Source: Trichoplax sp. H2
Taxonomy: Eukaryota > Placozoa > Uniplacotomia > Trichoplacea
Assembly (NCBI GenBank): GCA_003344405.1
Contig: NOWV01000187.1
Location: 1-64,000 of the forward strand
Reading direction: 5' to 3'
DNA length: 64,000 nucleotides
How positions within the stretch are numbered: the stretch's first letter is position 1; every line of letters starts with the position of its first letter. Made by a program: the position numbers and the translations under genes. A model generated the notes under the pieces. The model saw only the letters and a program-made list of their open reading frames with translations. It made no database searches and was not told the origin of the DNA. Below are positions 22,336 through 36,300 of the stretch, in pieces.

Positions 22336-23210
22336 TATTGTTGTTGCAATCATCTCAACTTGGCACGTTTCTCAGCTAATTCTATTCGTACGTTAAGTCA
22401 AGTTGACTGAGCTATTTTATAAAGTAAAGTAACTAAGAACGCTTGTAAATATTGCAACCCTCGAAAAAGTTATTTCATAAATTAACGATCCACTTCTAAG
22501 TCAATTTGTAAAATTAGCAATGATTTGATGACTTTATAAAGTACAGTAGTTCATTACGTTCCGATTCTTGGTTCGGTAAACTTGACCTGGCATATGATAC
22601 GTATGTTCTTAATATCCATGGTAATACCTAATTGGAAATTCTGCTATAGCATTGCTAGAGTTATGACATATCCTTTAGGGTTGCAGTCCTGTACTTTCTG
22701 ACTTTAATTCAGGCAGATCGAAATTGTTTTCTGCTCGAACACATTTATTAAAAATTTCACGTACTGTGCAGCAATAGAATGTAAAAAGCCTATTTCATAA
22801 TTTTCCATCGAATCCAGTTTTCTGCTAGTTGCATGGTAAGCTCCGACGCTTAACCCAGTGCATCTTCCCTCCAACGTCTAGTCGACGATACTACGTCGTT
22901 TCCAGGCTAGAATCTTGCATCATTTTTTAAATGCGTAGTGCTGATTAATTGTAATTAAAGCTCTTATTTCTACAATATTATCCAGAGTAATTCTTCGCAG
23001 ATGCGATGAACTTGTTGGCGTGAAGACTCGACATGCCGTAAATTCGCGCTATCACTAAGCTGAGCATATACAAAACTATTCTCTACCTTACTTCATCCAA
23101 TCGCAAGAGAAAATAATCTTGCATCTACAACTTTCCTTGGCTATTTCATTTGCTATATTCCTGTTGCTCATTTCTCCCTCACCCATGTAGAACTACAACT
23201 ATAGTCCTAC

Positions 23211-23720
23211 CTTGCCACCCCATTATACCATTCAATTCATCGATCGAATTAGTGAATAGCTCCTTCTAATAGACTGCATGACGAGTCAAGAAATGACCTT
23301 TCATTTCATGACTTGTCCTTGTCATTCTACCATTCGATTCATCGATCGAGTTGGTGACCAGCATCCTCTATTAGACTGTACCTCATCCAAGTCCTTGACT
23401 GCAAATATAGGAAGAAATGGCCTCTCATTTCCTAATTCGCCATCTCATTATACAGTACCATTCAATTCATCGATCGAGATGAATAGTTTCCTCGAATCGA
23501 ATCCAATAAAGAGACCAACGATAGTTCCATTTGGCATCGTAGAGTTATGGACAGTACCTAAAACAAATCCAGTCAGAAACGACCTTTGATTCATGACTTG
23601 CCTTCCCATTATACACGTACCATTCCATTCATCGATCAAGGTGGTGAATAACTTTGTAAAAAAACTGTAGATCATTTGAATTCCTTCCATGTCGATCTAG
23701 CTAGAAATGGCCTATCATTT
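23211..23720. repeat. Diverged tandem array of about 105-157 bp units
   Basis: Four copies of a unit with core CATTCATCGATCGA-like and TACCATTC occur near 23219, 23325, 23448 and 23605. They alternate with blocks like GAAATGGCCTNTCATTTC. The open frames on both strands here (23278-23589, 23448-23690) only reflect the repeat. The array lies 500 bp before the TMEM131 promoter. Confidence 0.75.
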
Positions 23721-24009
23721 CAAGTTTTATATTTTCATGCCAATTGGTAATGCACACCTCGCCATTGCCAAGCTGGCTGCAACAAAATGAGACATCAAAT
23801 CATCCTTTGAGCTGCATGAAAATGCTGGTTGAAGATGACTTTTTCCAGTAGGATGCTCATTTTTCTCCATTTCTCAGCAAGGAAGGAAGCACTTCTATCT
23901 GTTTCTACTCGTCAATCCATGCAGAAATGGCCTTTCTAGGCAAATTTTCTCCTCTCCAAGCGATGCAGGATCGCAATAATCCGTTTAGCCAGCCTCGGCT
24001 GGACCACAC

Positions 24010-24224
24010 CGCAGTACAATAATGTATTGTGGAAATAGTGTGCGTTGATTGGCTAGTGTCCGCTTTGTCTTGGTTTGTTGATTGGTTGTGTATTGAATTA
24101 CTGACATGGTTCTATCCAATCGTCGTTATGATCTACGATCACGTGGCAAAAAGCCATTGTACCCCAACAGGGTTTGACTCGGCCTATCTTATTCAGTAGG
24201 AAGCCAAGACGGCCGGAATCAATC
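24010..24224 (+). promoter_or_regulatory. Probable TMEM131 promoter (CCAAT boxes, E-box, SOX-like palindrome)
   Basis: This short GC-richer island just upstream of an ATG with signal peptide holds ATTGG (reverse CCAAT) at 24048-24052 and 24081-24085. It also holds CCAAT at 24116-24120, a palindromic CACGTG E-box at 24140-24145 and a 15-bp inverted repeat ACAATAATGTATTGT at 24016-24030. The last resembles a paired SOX site. No TATA box is evident, as in many housekeeping promoters. The motifs are seen; their use is inferred. Confidence 0.55.
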
Positions 24225-24357
24225 ATGGCTGCAGGTTTGGGCTTGTGGCCATCGGATAGCTTCAAAATACGATTGAAAAATGGATTCTTGTTAATTATTG
24301 CATTACTTTATTCTACCTCAAGTCTTACTTTTGCCTTTAAATCGTCTTTAACCCAAG
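24225..24357 (+). other. TMEM131: TMEM131 exon 1: start codon and signal peptide
   Basis: ATG in a good context (AATCATGGCT) opens 44 codons. Charged residues FKIRLKNG are followed by the hydrophobic core FLLIIALLYSTSSLTFA, a standard signal peptide. The exon ends CAAG before GTAAGA. Assignment to TMEM131 rests on position, strand and the need for a signal peptide; the phase to the next found exon does not fit directly. Confidence 0.65.
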
Positions 24358-27300
24358 GTAAGATGGTATTTGAACGATAGACAAGGGTTGTTGATGCGCT
24401 TGTTTGCACTTGTTTGATGCCGACCATTTTGCTCCAGTTGTCGACACATGGTGTTTACTTGATCGCCAAGGCTAAGGCTAAACGCCATCTTTCCACTTGC
24501 AATGGCATTAAAATTGCATTGAAATCCTATTGGATTGCCTACAGCTTGTCGCTAAGGAATCCAATGGGGCATAAGCTGTATTGCTACAGCTTTGGGACGA
24601 GTTTTATCCCCATTGGCTTGGACTGCATGCTTGCCCAGACGGTGTATCTAGTTTTCCTTAGGTGGGCAACAAAACCCCAAAATGCCTAGGCAAACAATCT
24701 TCTCTCTCATGAATGTAAAGCCATGGATAGAGGAGAACTATTTCTTCTACTTGTATAGACAAGGAATAGACCTAGCTGAGGAGTTCACTTCCATAGGGAA
24801 CCATTTCACTTTTGCTTTACATTGCGTTTACTTATTTTAGCTCGGATTGCATGATCGTCCTTTTATGCATGCAGTCGGTAAAGCTGCCTTTTTCTCCAGT
24901 CGGCTCTTTCAAATAAAATCACTCTAGACGAATGATCTTTCCTCCTATCCACAAGAATAATCCTTCCGGTCCATTTCCTACCCTTACAGCAAAGCCATCT
25001 AATAAAAGAGGGAAGAGAAATTGAGTTGTTGCACTGGGTTGAATTGAAGCCATGGAAACTGGGAGTGCTGGTGCTTTATTATTGCGTTGTGGGGCTACGC
25101 AGTATGGAATCTTTTCCTTTTTTTCTCCCAAGTCGTCTAACCAAATAAAATGATGCTTAGGCAAAGCATCATCTTCCTAGCCACTACTTTAAATTGATTG
25201 GAAATGGCTATTTTACGTCCATTTCCTACTCTTGTGGCTAAGAGAGTGTCAATTAAAATCTTGAATAGTTGTGTTTTGAGTTTTATCCATCTTCTAGACA
25301 TAGACTGGATGCACTTCTTCAGCCATGATTCCACTGAGCCAGTTCTTCCCTTTTGACCTTTTAACCGGCTAACAAAATAAAATGATGGCTGGACAAACAA
25401 TCCTCATGATTACTGATGATGATGATTGATTGCAGCCAATTTCCTGCACTTGTAGCTAAGTAGGTTTAATTCAATATAGAGTAGTTTATTTCCTGCCCTT
25501 TTATTGAGCAATGTGGAAGGTTCTATTGGCATCGATCATTTCATAAATAATCGACTGCTTTGCCTGTAGAACAAGAAACACCAGCCAAAAAATACGATCG
25601 CTGGTCAAGCATCCTTTCGATCATATTAGGGTAGTAAGGAAGTTCAATATGGAACATTGGAGTTTATTTTCTTCCAGTTGCAGTAAAATCGATCGTGTCC
25701 AACATCAACTCAATTGATCCTTTGCCCTGTATAGATTCCTCACTGCCCTAACATGGACTCTTGTCCATCGTAATATTTAATCTGTTCGTTGCTATTTTTC
25801 CCCTCTCCCCTGGACAAGAAAATAGACATTGGCGAAACGATCTTATTTGCCTAATAACTGTAGCATAATGATTGCTTTGAACGGACAGTGAACTACGTTC
25901 TACAATCTAAGGGTAGTTTTATGGGATACCTTGCCTCTTACATCCATTTTATCAATCAGACAAAGAGTAGTCGCAATTCTTTCTCCATTTTTTAAAATCC
26001 TATCCTATCCTATCACTGCGATTTTGAACCTTATTTACTCGATTACTTGTTGTTATCGATATCGTGACATGGATTCAAGGCAAAATATTTCTATCATCAT
26101 TTACAAGTCAGTAGATTGATGAATTGGATGCCTGGCATTCACAAATCGCAAGTCTTTTTTCCATTCCCTTGGACTGTTGTTAGTACTGTATTGATGATGT
26201 CGCTCAAATAGTCCATTACTTCTCCTTGAAACAACAAGCAGAAAAATCGATCGCTCCACCTTGACAGACTACTTCCCAATGGTGGTAAAATAGACAGCCA
26301 TGATTGACATGATACTGAAGATATCAATGAGGATAAATTCTTTCCTACCTTACGCCATCTTGCCAAGACTGGCAAGATCTTATGAAGTAGTGGAAGAGAA
26401 CTTTTTATCCCATGCACTGTATAGCCAGGTCTGAGCAGTAACCGGCTGCCTTGTGATGTCTTGCCATGTTTGGATATTATCGCTAACGTGATTATCCCTG
26501 TGAATCAAAATACTCAGTAGATTCTGCTAATGAATCTGTCCATAAAATAGATTCTTATTATTGTTGATTATCCCTCTTTACAAATATTGAAATGCTCAAG
26601 GAATAAGCTCATGATCGTCATCATCGATTGATTGTTAACAGTCCAAGTCTGGTTTTAACCCTTGATATCAAGTAAAACAACTTTCTCGTCTTGTCTTCAA
26701 ATTGCTTCTTCCTGGATACGACGAATAGATAATTTGTTTGGATGATCAATAAATATGTTGGATTAGCTTGTCTATAGACTTATTAAAAAGTTGATTACAA
26801 GAATCTGCCTAATGATTGATTTTCCTTTTTTGAACAAATTTAGGACTTGAATGTCATGGTCGTGATCAAACCTGTTCTCGTCCCCTTTCGCCGAATATTC
26901 TACCTGTATCGAAGGTAAATCAATTTATCCAAAATTGGAATCAAGCTAGACAACCTATTTTCAAGTTATGTTAACGTCCATTAGTAATATCCAATGGTCA
27001 TCACTTTACGCCATGACAGGCTGATTCATTAGCAGCCAATCCGTCATGGATTTCTCTTGCACAATCAAATGATACGTTATTAAGGACATGCAAGACTTTA
27101 CAGTAAATCAATCCATCCTTCAATTCTACGGCAAATGATCACTTGAGGACTTGGTAGACAGACAGTTTATTCTTTTCAACTATAACAACTAGTCATGGAC
27201 TCCATACTAGGGCAAAAAATGCTTACCTTTGCAATTACTCTTGAGACCATTTTACTCCAAGATGCATGAATACACAATCATCGTCCTTTCCTTTATTCTG

Positions 27301-30300
27301 ATCTTAATGAGCCATCCTTCTAGAAATGAATTCCTTCAAGATTGACCGATGCCTAATAATATTGTCTAGTACAACATGATGGCGATTGATTACTGTACAT
27401 ACAGTGTAGAATTGTGGATTAATTAAGAAGATAAATAACACTTCCGCTCGCACTCCAGCAGAGGATGGATTACTCATGCCAACATCCACATACAGTATTA
27501 ATAATGATAATGATTAATAATATCATTATCGTAGGACATTGCTTTCGTCTGGATTAAATTAAAGGAGAGTAAATACATCAATTGAAATGATATCAATTTA
27601 CTCCATCATTGGATATAATTTTACATAGCATTATCCATCTATCATCATCTTATGTAGGGTAATAAAAAAGTGACATGGATGGAAATAATTACACAAATTG
27701 GAGAGTAGGGGTAAGAAGATGGAGCATATTAACGAGGCCATCGCTGTCTTTTAATAGTATAACATTTTAACCACCAAATTCTACGGGTGTCTATTCTCCT
27801 ATTTTTACTTTCCATAACGACGTGATGTTAAAAGGAGTAATAGATCATGAAATGAATTGCTCATTTTATGGGCAGTTCATCAAAACATTTGGACAGTATA
27901 ACCCTGATGATTCATCGCCTCCAAAGAGGATTATTGCACCTATTGCTTGGAAGGGATGTTAACACATTGTTAATCTTGTTAGCACATCCAACTGCTGTAG
28001 CGCCTTGTGTTCAAAGTGATGACATGATCAATCCATTCTCGAGGGCTGAATTAAGGATTACCGCATCAATTAATTATTGTCATCCTACTTAGACTACTCT
28101 ACGTAAGATCTTCGATGATAAGTAGATCTACATTCTACAATCACTTTGTAGAAATCGAACTTAGAAGTGATTTATGAATGATTGAATCTTGCATGAAATG
28201 CAAGATGACAAGTATCTTGATGGATTTCTTCGTCCAATCGATAGCTATAATTCTACTCTACTTGCTGATGATGAGCAAAGTACGAAACGATATTTTAACT
28301 CATAATTATAATTAATTGTACAATCTCTATCCAGGGGTAATCGTGGTGGATTTGAATCCACTCAACCGGTTCATTAGAATATGGGATCTTAGTAACTTTA
28401 CCTTAGTTCATGATTAGTTGCGCATTGTAAGGTGTCTGGGACTTTAGATTAAAAGTAATAATGATGAATTACTATGATTGCGCCTTGATGGATTTATTCG
28501 TCGCATCAGCAGCTATGATTCTACTCTACTTGTTGAAGATGACGAAAACACAGAACAATATTTATATTGATAATAATTTCTACAACCTCCAAGTAGACGT
28601 CAAGGTTATAATTCTAGTCGGTCTGAACTGTTGAAAGACTACAACATGGGATCTTAATTAGTGATTATGCTTATGGAATAATTGCTACGTTAGATGAAGG
28701 CTAAAATATTATGATTCTGATCGGTCTAAACTGTTGAAAGACTACAACATGGGATCTTAGTTGATGATTATGCCCATGGTATAATTGCTACGTTAGATGA
28801 AGGCTAAAATATTATGATTCCAATCGGTCTGAACTGTTGAAAGACTTCAATATGGGATCTTAATTAGTGATTATGCTTATGGTATAATTGCTACGTTCGA
28901 TGAAGGCTAAAAAGTTATGATTCTGATCGGTCTGAACTGTTGAAAGACTACAACATGGGTTCTTAGTTGATGATTATGCCCACGATATAATTGCTATCTT
29001 AGATGAAGGTTAAAAGTAACGATGATCAATGACTTGAATTTTGCATTCGATGAAAAGATGACAAATGCCTTGATGGATTCAGTCGTATTAGTAGTAGTAG
29101 TTATGATTCTACTCTGCTTCACTGGTTGAATAGGATTAGAACATAAGATGATATTTTAGTTCATGATTAGATTTACAATCACCCTGTATGGATTACAACT
29201 TTAATCTGCTTGAAGGTGACAACGACTCAAGACGAGTAGTAATACTTCGCCTTCCTTGCTTAGTTTACTTTAATAGATCAATTTTATTTCACTCCAATTG
29301 GCCAGCAATACAACATGAGTTAGCATAAGTTTCTAGACGATGTCGAGAGATGCATCGTGTCAGCATAGACTATACAACATGCACATAAACGATTTTTAAA
29401 CCATGAACCTAGGGCGATGGTCATTTAATAACAGTTTTCACTACCAGTTATACTTTATATGAAAATATTTAACTCATATTAATGATAAAGAATTGGAAAT
29501 GTCTTTGGTTAGTTATTGTTAATTAACTTGAAATTGACTTGATAATTAGCAGGACAGTGGAAGCAGTGAAAATCCATCAGAAAGTCAATCATTAACGTAA
29601 GTTTTTCTAATCGGTGTAATAATGAACCATCATTATCAAATTGCTCCTTGCTAATGTTAAGGCTAATTTCGAAATAATCTATTTAATTTGTTATTACGGT
29701 GAATAGACACAGTATCAGTAGTTACTTTCTTTCCATTTGTTTGATAACACGTTATCATGGTATTTCTGATTTTTTTAATATTAGCTATTATTGGTCATTG
29801 ATGTATTTGCAAAATTATTTAGTTTTGGATCTGGAGATTACCAGGATCATTGACAATTAAATACAATTTCAACTCATGATTAGGGTAGTCATCATGGCTG
29901 ATTACTTAGTTATCCAATCTCGGTTTTACCGAGATTATGACCTCAGCTTTGTTTAACCTTTTTGCATCTTTTGTCTGATGTAATTTTGGTATACTTATGG
30001 ATATTTCGTAATATAATCATAATGAGAAATGCCTAGATTGGATCAATAGTGGTCCACCAAAAAATCGATTTTACTCTTTACCTTACTTCGAAAATGTCAA
30101 TTAATTTTTATTAGGAGTCTAACAACAAATGATGACGACAAGGATGAAACTGACTGTGCGAAAAAGTTATTCATTGAACTTCGACCAAAGTATTTAGACT
30201 TCGGACGCAGGTAATCATTCGACTTTATTATCCTGATACAATGAAGTTTAAATGGGCAATTTATCAGTCGAAAATAAACGAATAATTTAAAGTATAGTAG

Positions 30301-33300
30301 TGAAACACTGTATCTAAGCAATTAGTAGCTGCTTTGCTACAAAATCTTTTACTAATTCTTGTTACTTCTGGCCATAAATAAGATAAATGTGCAAAGCATC
30401 AGTCATTTTGACTACTTCACAGCTCTGTATCCTATAGAACTATTGCTAATTGTACTACATGTACTTATATTCATTGAAAAAGTAGTTATGAAATAGAAAT
30501 AGACAATCTCTAGTATTTTTAATCATATAAAATAACGTTGCATGTCCCTGAGTAATAGTGACTGCAATTTATGTTGAAGTTAATAAACTAGAAATGATCA
30601 ATACATGAAGGAGACAAAATAATGTTGCGTTGTCTTCCAGTAGCCGCAAATGGCAACATTACATAAACCTTGAAACCTTATCATAAATACTTTTCTATAA
30701 GGCCAAAGTCATTAACCAGAAGAGAGGATTTGTTAACACTATATTACTTTACAGTATTATATGGAACTGTAGCAGTAGTTTATAGTTATATCCGTGTGTA
30801 GAAGTAGAAATGACCGATGTATTAGCAATACAGCTATTTTCATGCATGCAAAACTATTTATGCATAAAATAGCGTTGCTAGAATCGAAACTACTTAAAAT
30901 GGTATTCCGTTACACATTTTCTTCCTCATAACGATATATGGATATCATTATACCTATAGCATTACTGACTCAATCTTCTTGTATTTGATTTCGAAAAATA
31001 AAATTTAGACCGGTTGGTATCACGCACCAAGAAACTATTTCCATTTCAATCAATTTAAAATACGCCGCTGCAAATCGGAAGCCAGTAAAATTGTTATACC
31101 TTTCCTCTTCTATTCATGATTTTCAATTTGATAATTCTAGCAGGGTTAGTATTGGAACGATAAATTAATTGTCATTGATAGGCTCATTTCCTCTAACATC
31201 AATACTACACACGCATACCCTCATAAGGAATATTATGGGATAGTTATGTTTTATAAAATAAACCTTACTCTTCTAAAAGTAAATCCATATCAATATTAAG
31301 TATTTGGCAATAAAGATAAATTGTCCTTATTCTATTTTAACTAAATTCTCGCTCTTAATCGCCCATCACTGGCTCATCTTCGTTTAGACAATTTATCCTC
31401 GAGAAAATAATTCAATACAAATTATTTTCCATCCTCGTCAATTTGGAAAAAGAGACGAGACCATTTATTTTCATTTTTCGATTGGTAATCCAATTCTTTT
31501 AAACGTAAGTAAAATGTTTAATACGTACTATTGCTTTAATTCTCCTGACTATAATGTATTTTACACATTAAATTGACTATCACCTGCAAAGAATCTCATC
31601 AATTTTCAATTAACTTAGGTAACTGGTATTGGTATAGCAAATCCTTTCAAATTGCCACTATTCTTTGCCGCTAAGCTGCCGCTAAATGCGTCTTATTCTC
31701 CTTTAATAAAAGTATTTAACCCTTATGATACAACTTTGCAGGTATTATAAGTTGATGCAACATACAATTATGCTTGTTATATTGTATTTGAATTAAAGAT
31801 TCTCTACCATAACAATTATCCTTTGTCTTTAATTTTTGCTGATATTCAGATATCTGAAGTATTTTCTAGTAGTGGTGAAATTCATCTTGAATTTCCCACT
31901 GAAACAGCTGCTGCTAAACATCCATGGGTTAGATTTCTGTATTAGTCTTTTCTGCTATGTAAAAATATGACCTAACGTCATCAGAGCTAAATTATTTATT
32001 TATCGCTGAATCTTATAGGTGATTCCAGCGCATCAAACTCATACCATCTCTCGCTTGGCCTTTTTAGGCGCAATCGAAAATAATTATACCGCTTATTTAT
32101 GCATTCATACTAACGCTAGCTTGACTAATAGTAGTATTATTGTGCCTATTCAAATTGAAGTTACTACAGGTTAGATTTACTACTGCTTGAAAGTTTACAT
32201 ACCAGTATATGGTACTAATAATACTTATTGTTCTACAGCTCCTGGTTTATTTAGTATTACTAACTTATTTGATTTTGGAATAATCGAAGGCTCAGGTAAA
32301 ATTGAACTTTCCAAAATTGTAATGAATTATCAACTTTGAACAGCATCTAAATTTGCTAGCCTTTTATGGGAGCTATTAATAATAATGATCATCTCTGTAA
32401 CACATAGATAATATTAAGACTTTTTATGTTGCAGGAATAATAAAGTCTATAGATATTTATTTACTTCATATTGGTAAAAAACAAACTCAAATAGCTGTAA
32501 GTAATTTTGTCCTCATTTTTACCTGTTGTTCAGCATAAAAGAATTACATTTTGCTCAGTTACCTGACAATGCTTGGTTTATATTATTCTGAATAGGATAT
32601 TTCTGTCGTTCCTTCTCATGAAGCAGTCTCGGTCAAATTTAATGTAAGTTACGCAACAAATTTTGGATGGTAGTAATACAAAATCTTACATATCACCAAT
32701 TTTCTCATATAGTGAAAGCAATGCTATTACTTTGGATTTACAGCTAATTCACGCCGGTTGTAGTTATTAACCTCGCAATTAATTTATTTTATTATGTTAT
32801 TCCTTAGAGTAAAGTTAAGCTTAAATCGGATGGCATTTATAGAAAAGTTGGCACCATCCTTCTTGACAGTGAGTAATTCGAAGCTATTTACTATACTTAA
32901 GATCGATACTTGTAAATTGTTAGCTCACTTTTGAATTCAGGCTTAAATTTATTGTGTTATTTCACTGTCATAGGTGATAAAATTAGCAATGAAGAATTCC
33001 TTACTGGTGTAATAAAAATTAAATCAAATAATAGGCATGCTTATAAATTAGATATTCCATACTGTGCCACCATACATAAAGGGTTCGTATGGATAATTGT
33101 AATAGGCAGACAAAGTTCTTAGTTAATATAGGATAAACTTTTAGAAATTGGATTCTCACTTTAATTTAATAATCCATTAATGAACTTAAACTTAAAAAAT
33201 CTTCTCAATTAGGTGGTTAAAATTTTCCAAAAATTCGGTTACGATACAAATTAAAACTGGCACAACTTCCGTCATTATTCGGCCTTTAACTTTAGAAAAT

Positions 33301-36300
33301 CATTTCCGTATTCCTCTTTCCGTTAGTAAAATTAAATTGGATAAAGGGAAAGCACTCGTAAAGGTATTTGTATTAAATTGATTACAAAGGATATCATACT
33401 GTTAGCCTTACATGTTTATATAGCATGGAAATCGAATCATTGATGAACATTACGCATGACTTATATTATTTCAGATATCTCAATTTTCAAAATTTGATGT
33501 TCTACTTGTTGGTAAAATTGTCACCTTATTTCAATTCAACATCAACTGCAGCAAGTATAAATCGCCTGTCAGCACCAGTCTAACTTTATATACCAACTTA
33601 ACGTCGTTTCGGGTTCCTATTCAAATATTTGATGGCTCTTTAAAAGTATGTGATATAACTGATTATTACGAAGAATGGAAATAATCACTAGTTCTCTCGA
33701 ATGATGATGACATATTATAACTTTTAGTATTTCGTACTATGATTTTAGTTTTATAGAAATAAGATAGGAGTATCATCTCTCAACTTTGATACAGTGGCTA
33801 CCAACGATATACGTCTTGTTTCACTACTGGTCAAGAACATTAATCCTATAAACATCACTATATTAAAGATTCGTAGTAGCTTAGACTGTATTTCTATATT
33901 TCCTCAAAATGACGCTAAATTAGCCACTTTACAGGTATAATTGCAAAATTTGATTATGATGCTAATTGTTCATTAATTCTATTGCATCCACAAACGGAAA
34001 TTAACGGTTATAACAAACATTCTAGAATCCACTAATCATGGTTCCTGAGTTAGAAATTAATTTTACCATTCGTTTGGAATCACCAGATACTGCTGGGTTG
34101 TATATCGGTCAAATTGAATTTATTACCGATCATGAGGTATCTATCTATATTGGTTAATTATTGTATTTTCTGTATGTAAGGTCCAAACATTGTTTATTTA
34201 ACATAATTACATGTATTACCATAGGAATTACAATTACCTTGGAAGTTTAAGTCAGTCAACGTCAACATTAGGCCAGGATTAGATCCGATTGTATTTTCAC
34301 CTAGTTTTCCGGTAAGATTAATTTCCAGTGAACTTGCTGGCCAGTAATAAATTGAATTATCTTTAACTTAACTTACAGTATTTTATATATATACATTAAT
34401 ATATACTCGTATACACTACAATTCCTATTTCTAGCTTTTAAACTAATCTAATATAAAACAATCTCTGTTGTATTTGATTGAAATAGAGTCGTAGGGAAAT
34501 TCAAACTCTATGGATGACATCAAATTATCACCCATTTACCAAGATTAAATCTATTCAATACGATCCTAGCGATATTCGATTTGAATTTTCATTTGCGAAT
34601 GAAAGCAGTTCGAGTTTAAAGGGTGATGAATCAACACTAGTTGGCTATTTGTCATTTATCCCATCAAAAGATATCCAATATCGTTATATAGGTTTAAATC
34701 AACCCGAATTAGGTAACTCATTTGTAAAATTGTGATTATATACCATAATTTTTGCCAATGCATACTATAAAAATATATAAATGACAATGATGTTTACTTA
34801 AAATACTAGATAATGCGGCATGGATTAAAAGCTTGCAATTAGATCAAGAGACTACAGCTGTTGATAGGAGGTTTTATAATAAATTACAAGAAAAATGGAA
34901 GTATTTAGAGGACAATGGTCTAACATCAAGTGTCCACCAATTAAAAATCGAAACCGACATTATCGAAAATATAAATGTAACTGTTCAGGCTTCTCTAATG
35001 TGGCCGTCAATTATCACTACTGAAGGACCAATTATTTACCCGCTAACGCACCCGAAAAATTATTCTTCAAAGGTTGTTGCTTTAGTTAACCCATCTGATC
35101 AGAACATAATAGTACAAGCTGTTTTACTACCTGACTATCCATCGCAACAAGCTGCTCTTGATATTATTGAAGATGGAGTAGTTATTGATACAGATTCACA
35201 ATCATTGAATGGTTTCAAATTGCAAATGGCTGCGCATTCCGATTACGAAAGTATTTCTACCATTGATGGAATTAAAAGTCATCCCGCTTCATTGTCATTT
35301 TTATTAAAACCGCGTGGTCGTGCTAATATTACAGTATCCTTTACACCATCAGACTATCGAGTCTCATCAACCTTTCTCCTAATTAGGTAAATGAATGATT
35401 CCACGTTCATTAGCGCTTGATTTCAAGAATTTGGTTTTAATACATGGCTATCAGTTAAGTTAAAGTACTAACATTCTCTATCCTTTTAGGAATAATTTAA
35501 CTATCATAGACAGCATATTATTACAAGGGCAAGGGGGCCGAGGAGAATTGCAACTGCACGGTGATAATATTTCATGCAATGGTAGTTTGCAATTTGTTGC
35601 GCATCCTTCCGATCTCTTGCACTGCTCAGGTTGGAAAAGTGTATCTTATATTTGTAATAATTAAGTTTAGTAAATAATTAAATAAAAAACGCATTGGTAT
35701 TACTGTTGAAGCTTTTAAATTATTAGTTATAGATCTTATTCTAAAAGTATTTGAGTAAGCTAATTGCTAACTTTATTTGTTGCTACACTGTAGACAAGAA
35801 ATCAAGCCATTTTAATACAGTATCTAAATTTGAAATTTTGAGCAAATTTATAATGGAAAATAGCGGAAAATTGCCTATTTTTGTTAAAAAAATGGACATT
35901 AATGGTTTTGAATGTTCTGGCTATGGATTTGAAATTAAAAACTGTACATCATTTCTACTAAATCCGAAGCATAATATACAAATTGATATCGGGTAATCCA
36001 TTACTCCCTTTAGACAATATTAGAGTAGATAAATGGGTAACAGTTAGCACCTATAAGTTATTAATTTTGTTAAAAATATTTTTAGGCTTACGACATTTTT
36101 TTGGAATTATTATTTCTACGTAGGTTTGAACCAGATTTCTCTATATCAGTGATAGAAAGAACATTACGTATTCATACTAGTGACGACGGAATAAGAGAAT
36201 TTAATCTTATTGCTATATTACCTCATTACCTATTACCAAACTGTTCGTCCTTGCGGATTACACCATCCTGGATAAACTGGACCAGCAAAATTGCCTGGCT

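Larger units (their letters stand above)
18394..23210. other. Gene-poor region with old repeats
   Basis: I see no supportable coding exon. It contains a reversed fragment of the second LTR family (about 19056-19225), a diverged repeat pair (about 19410-19545 and 19730-19955) and a two-copy 90-bp repeat (22164-22335). On the minus strand near 18500-18650 a TATA-like ATTTAAG followed by AATAAA hints at another decayed LTR, but its ends cannot be found. Confidence 0.5.
24358..29549 (+). other. TMEM131 intron 1, filled with repeat arrays
   Basis: A 5.2-kb interval. It holds an array of about 230-bp units (24640-25860) and a compound array with 102-bp units (28200-29110). Sequence between 25900 and 28100 has no recognised content. 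Open frames such as 24414-24689, 26139-26417 and 27868-28092 have no homology or splice support. One short coding exon of 3n+2 nt probably hides here. Confidence 0.6.

Noticed and set aside
23278-23690. Overlapping frames on both strands
   Set aside because: Both arise from the tandem repeat around CATTCATCGATCGA; no splice sites or homology.
24414-24689. 91-codon plus-strand frame after TMEM131 exon 1
   Set aside because: Runs into the 230-bp intron array; no family features, and no phase-compatible splice sites to neighbouring exons.
24919-25400. Two minus-strand frames of 81 and 87 codons
   Set aside because: They lie wholly in the 230-bp array and share repeat-derived segments.
27868-28092. 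74-codon plus-strand frame with hydrophobic middle
   Set aside because: Considered as the missing TMEM131 exon, but it has no TMEM131-like residues and no suitable acceptor and donor in phase.
28609-29015. CRISPR array
   Set aside because: Regular 102-bp spacing, but the whole unit repeats with no unique spacers, and the setting is an animal intron.
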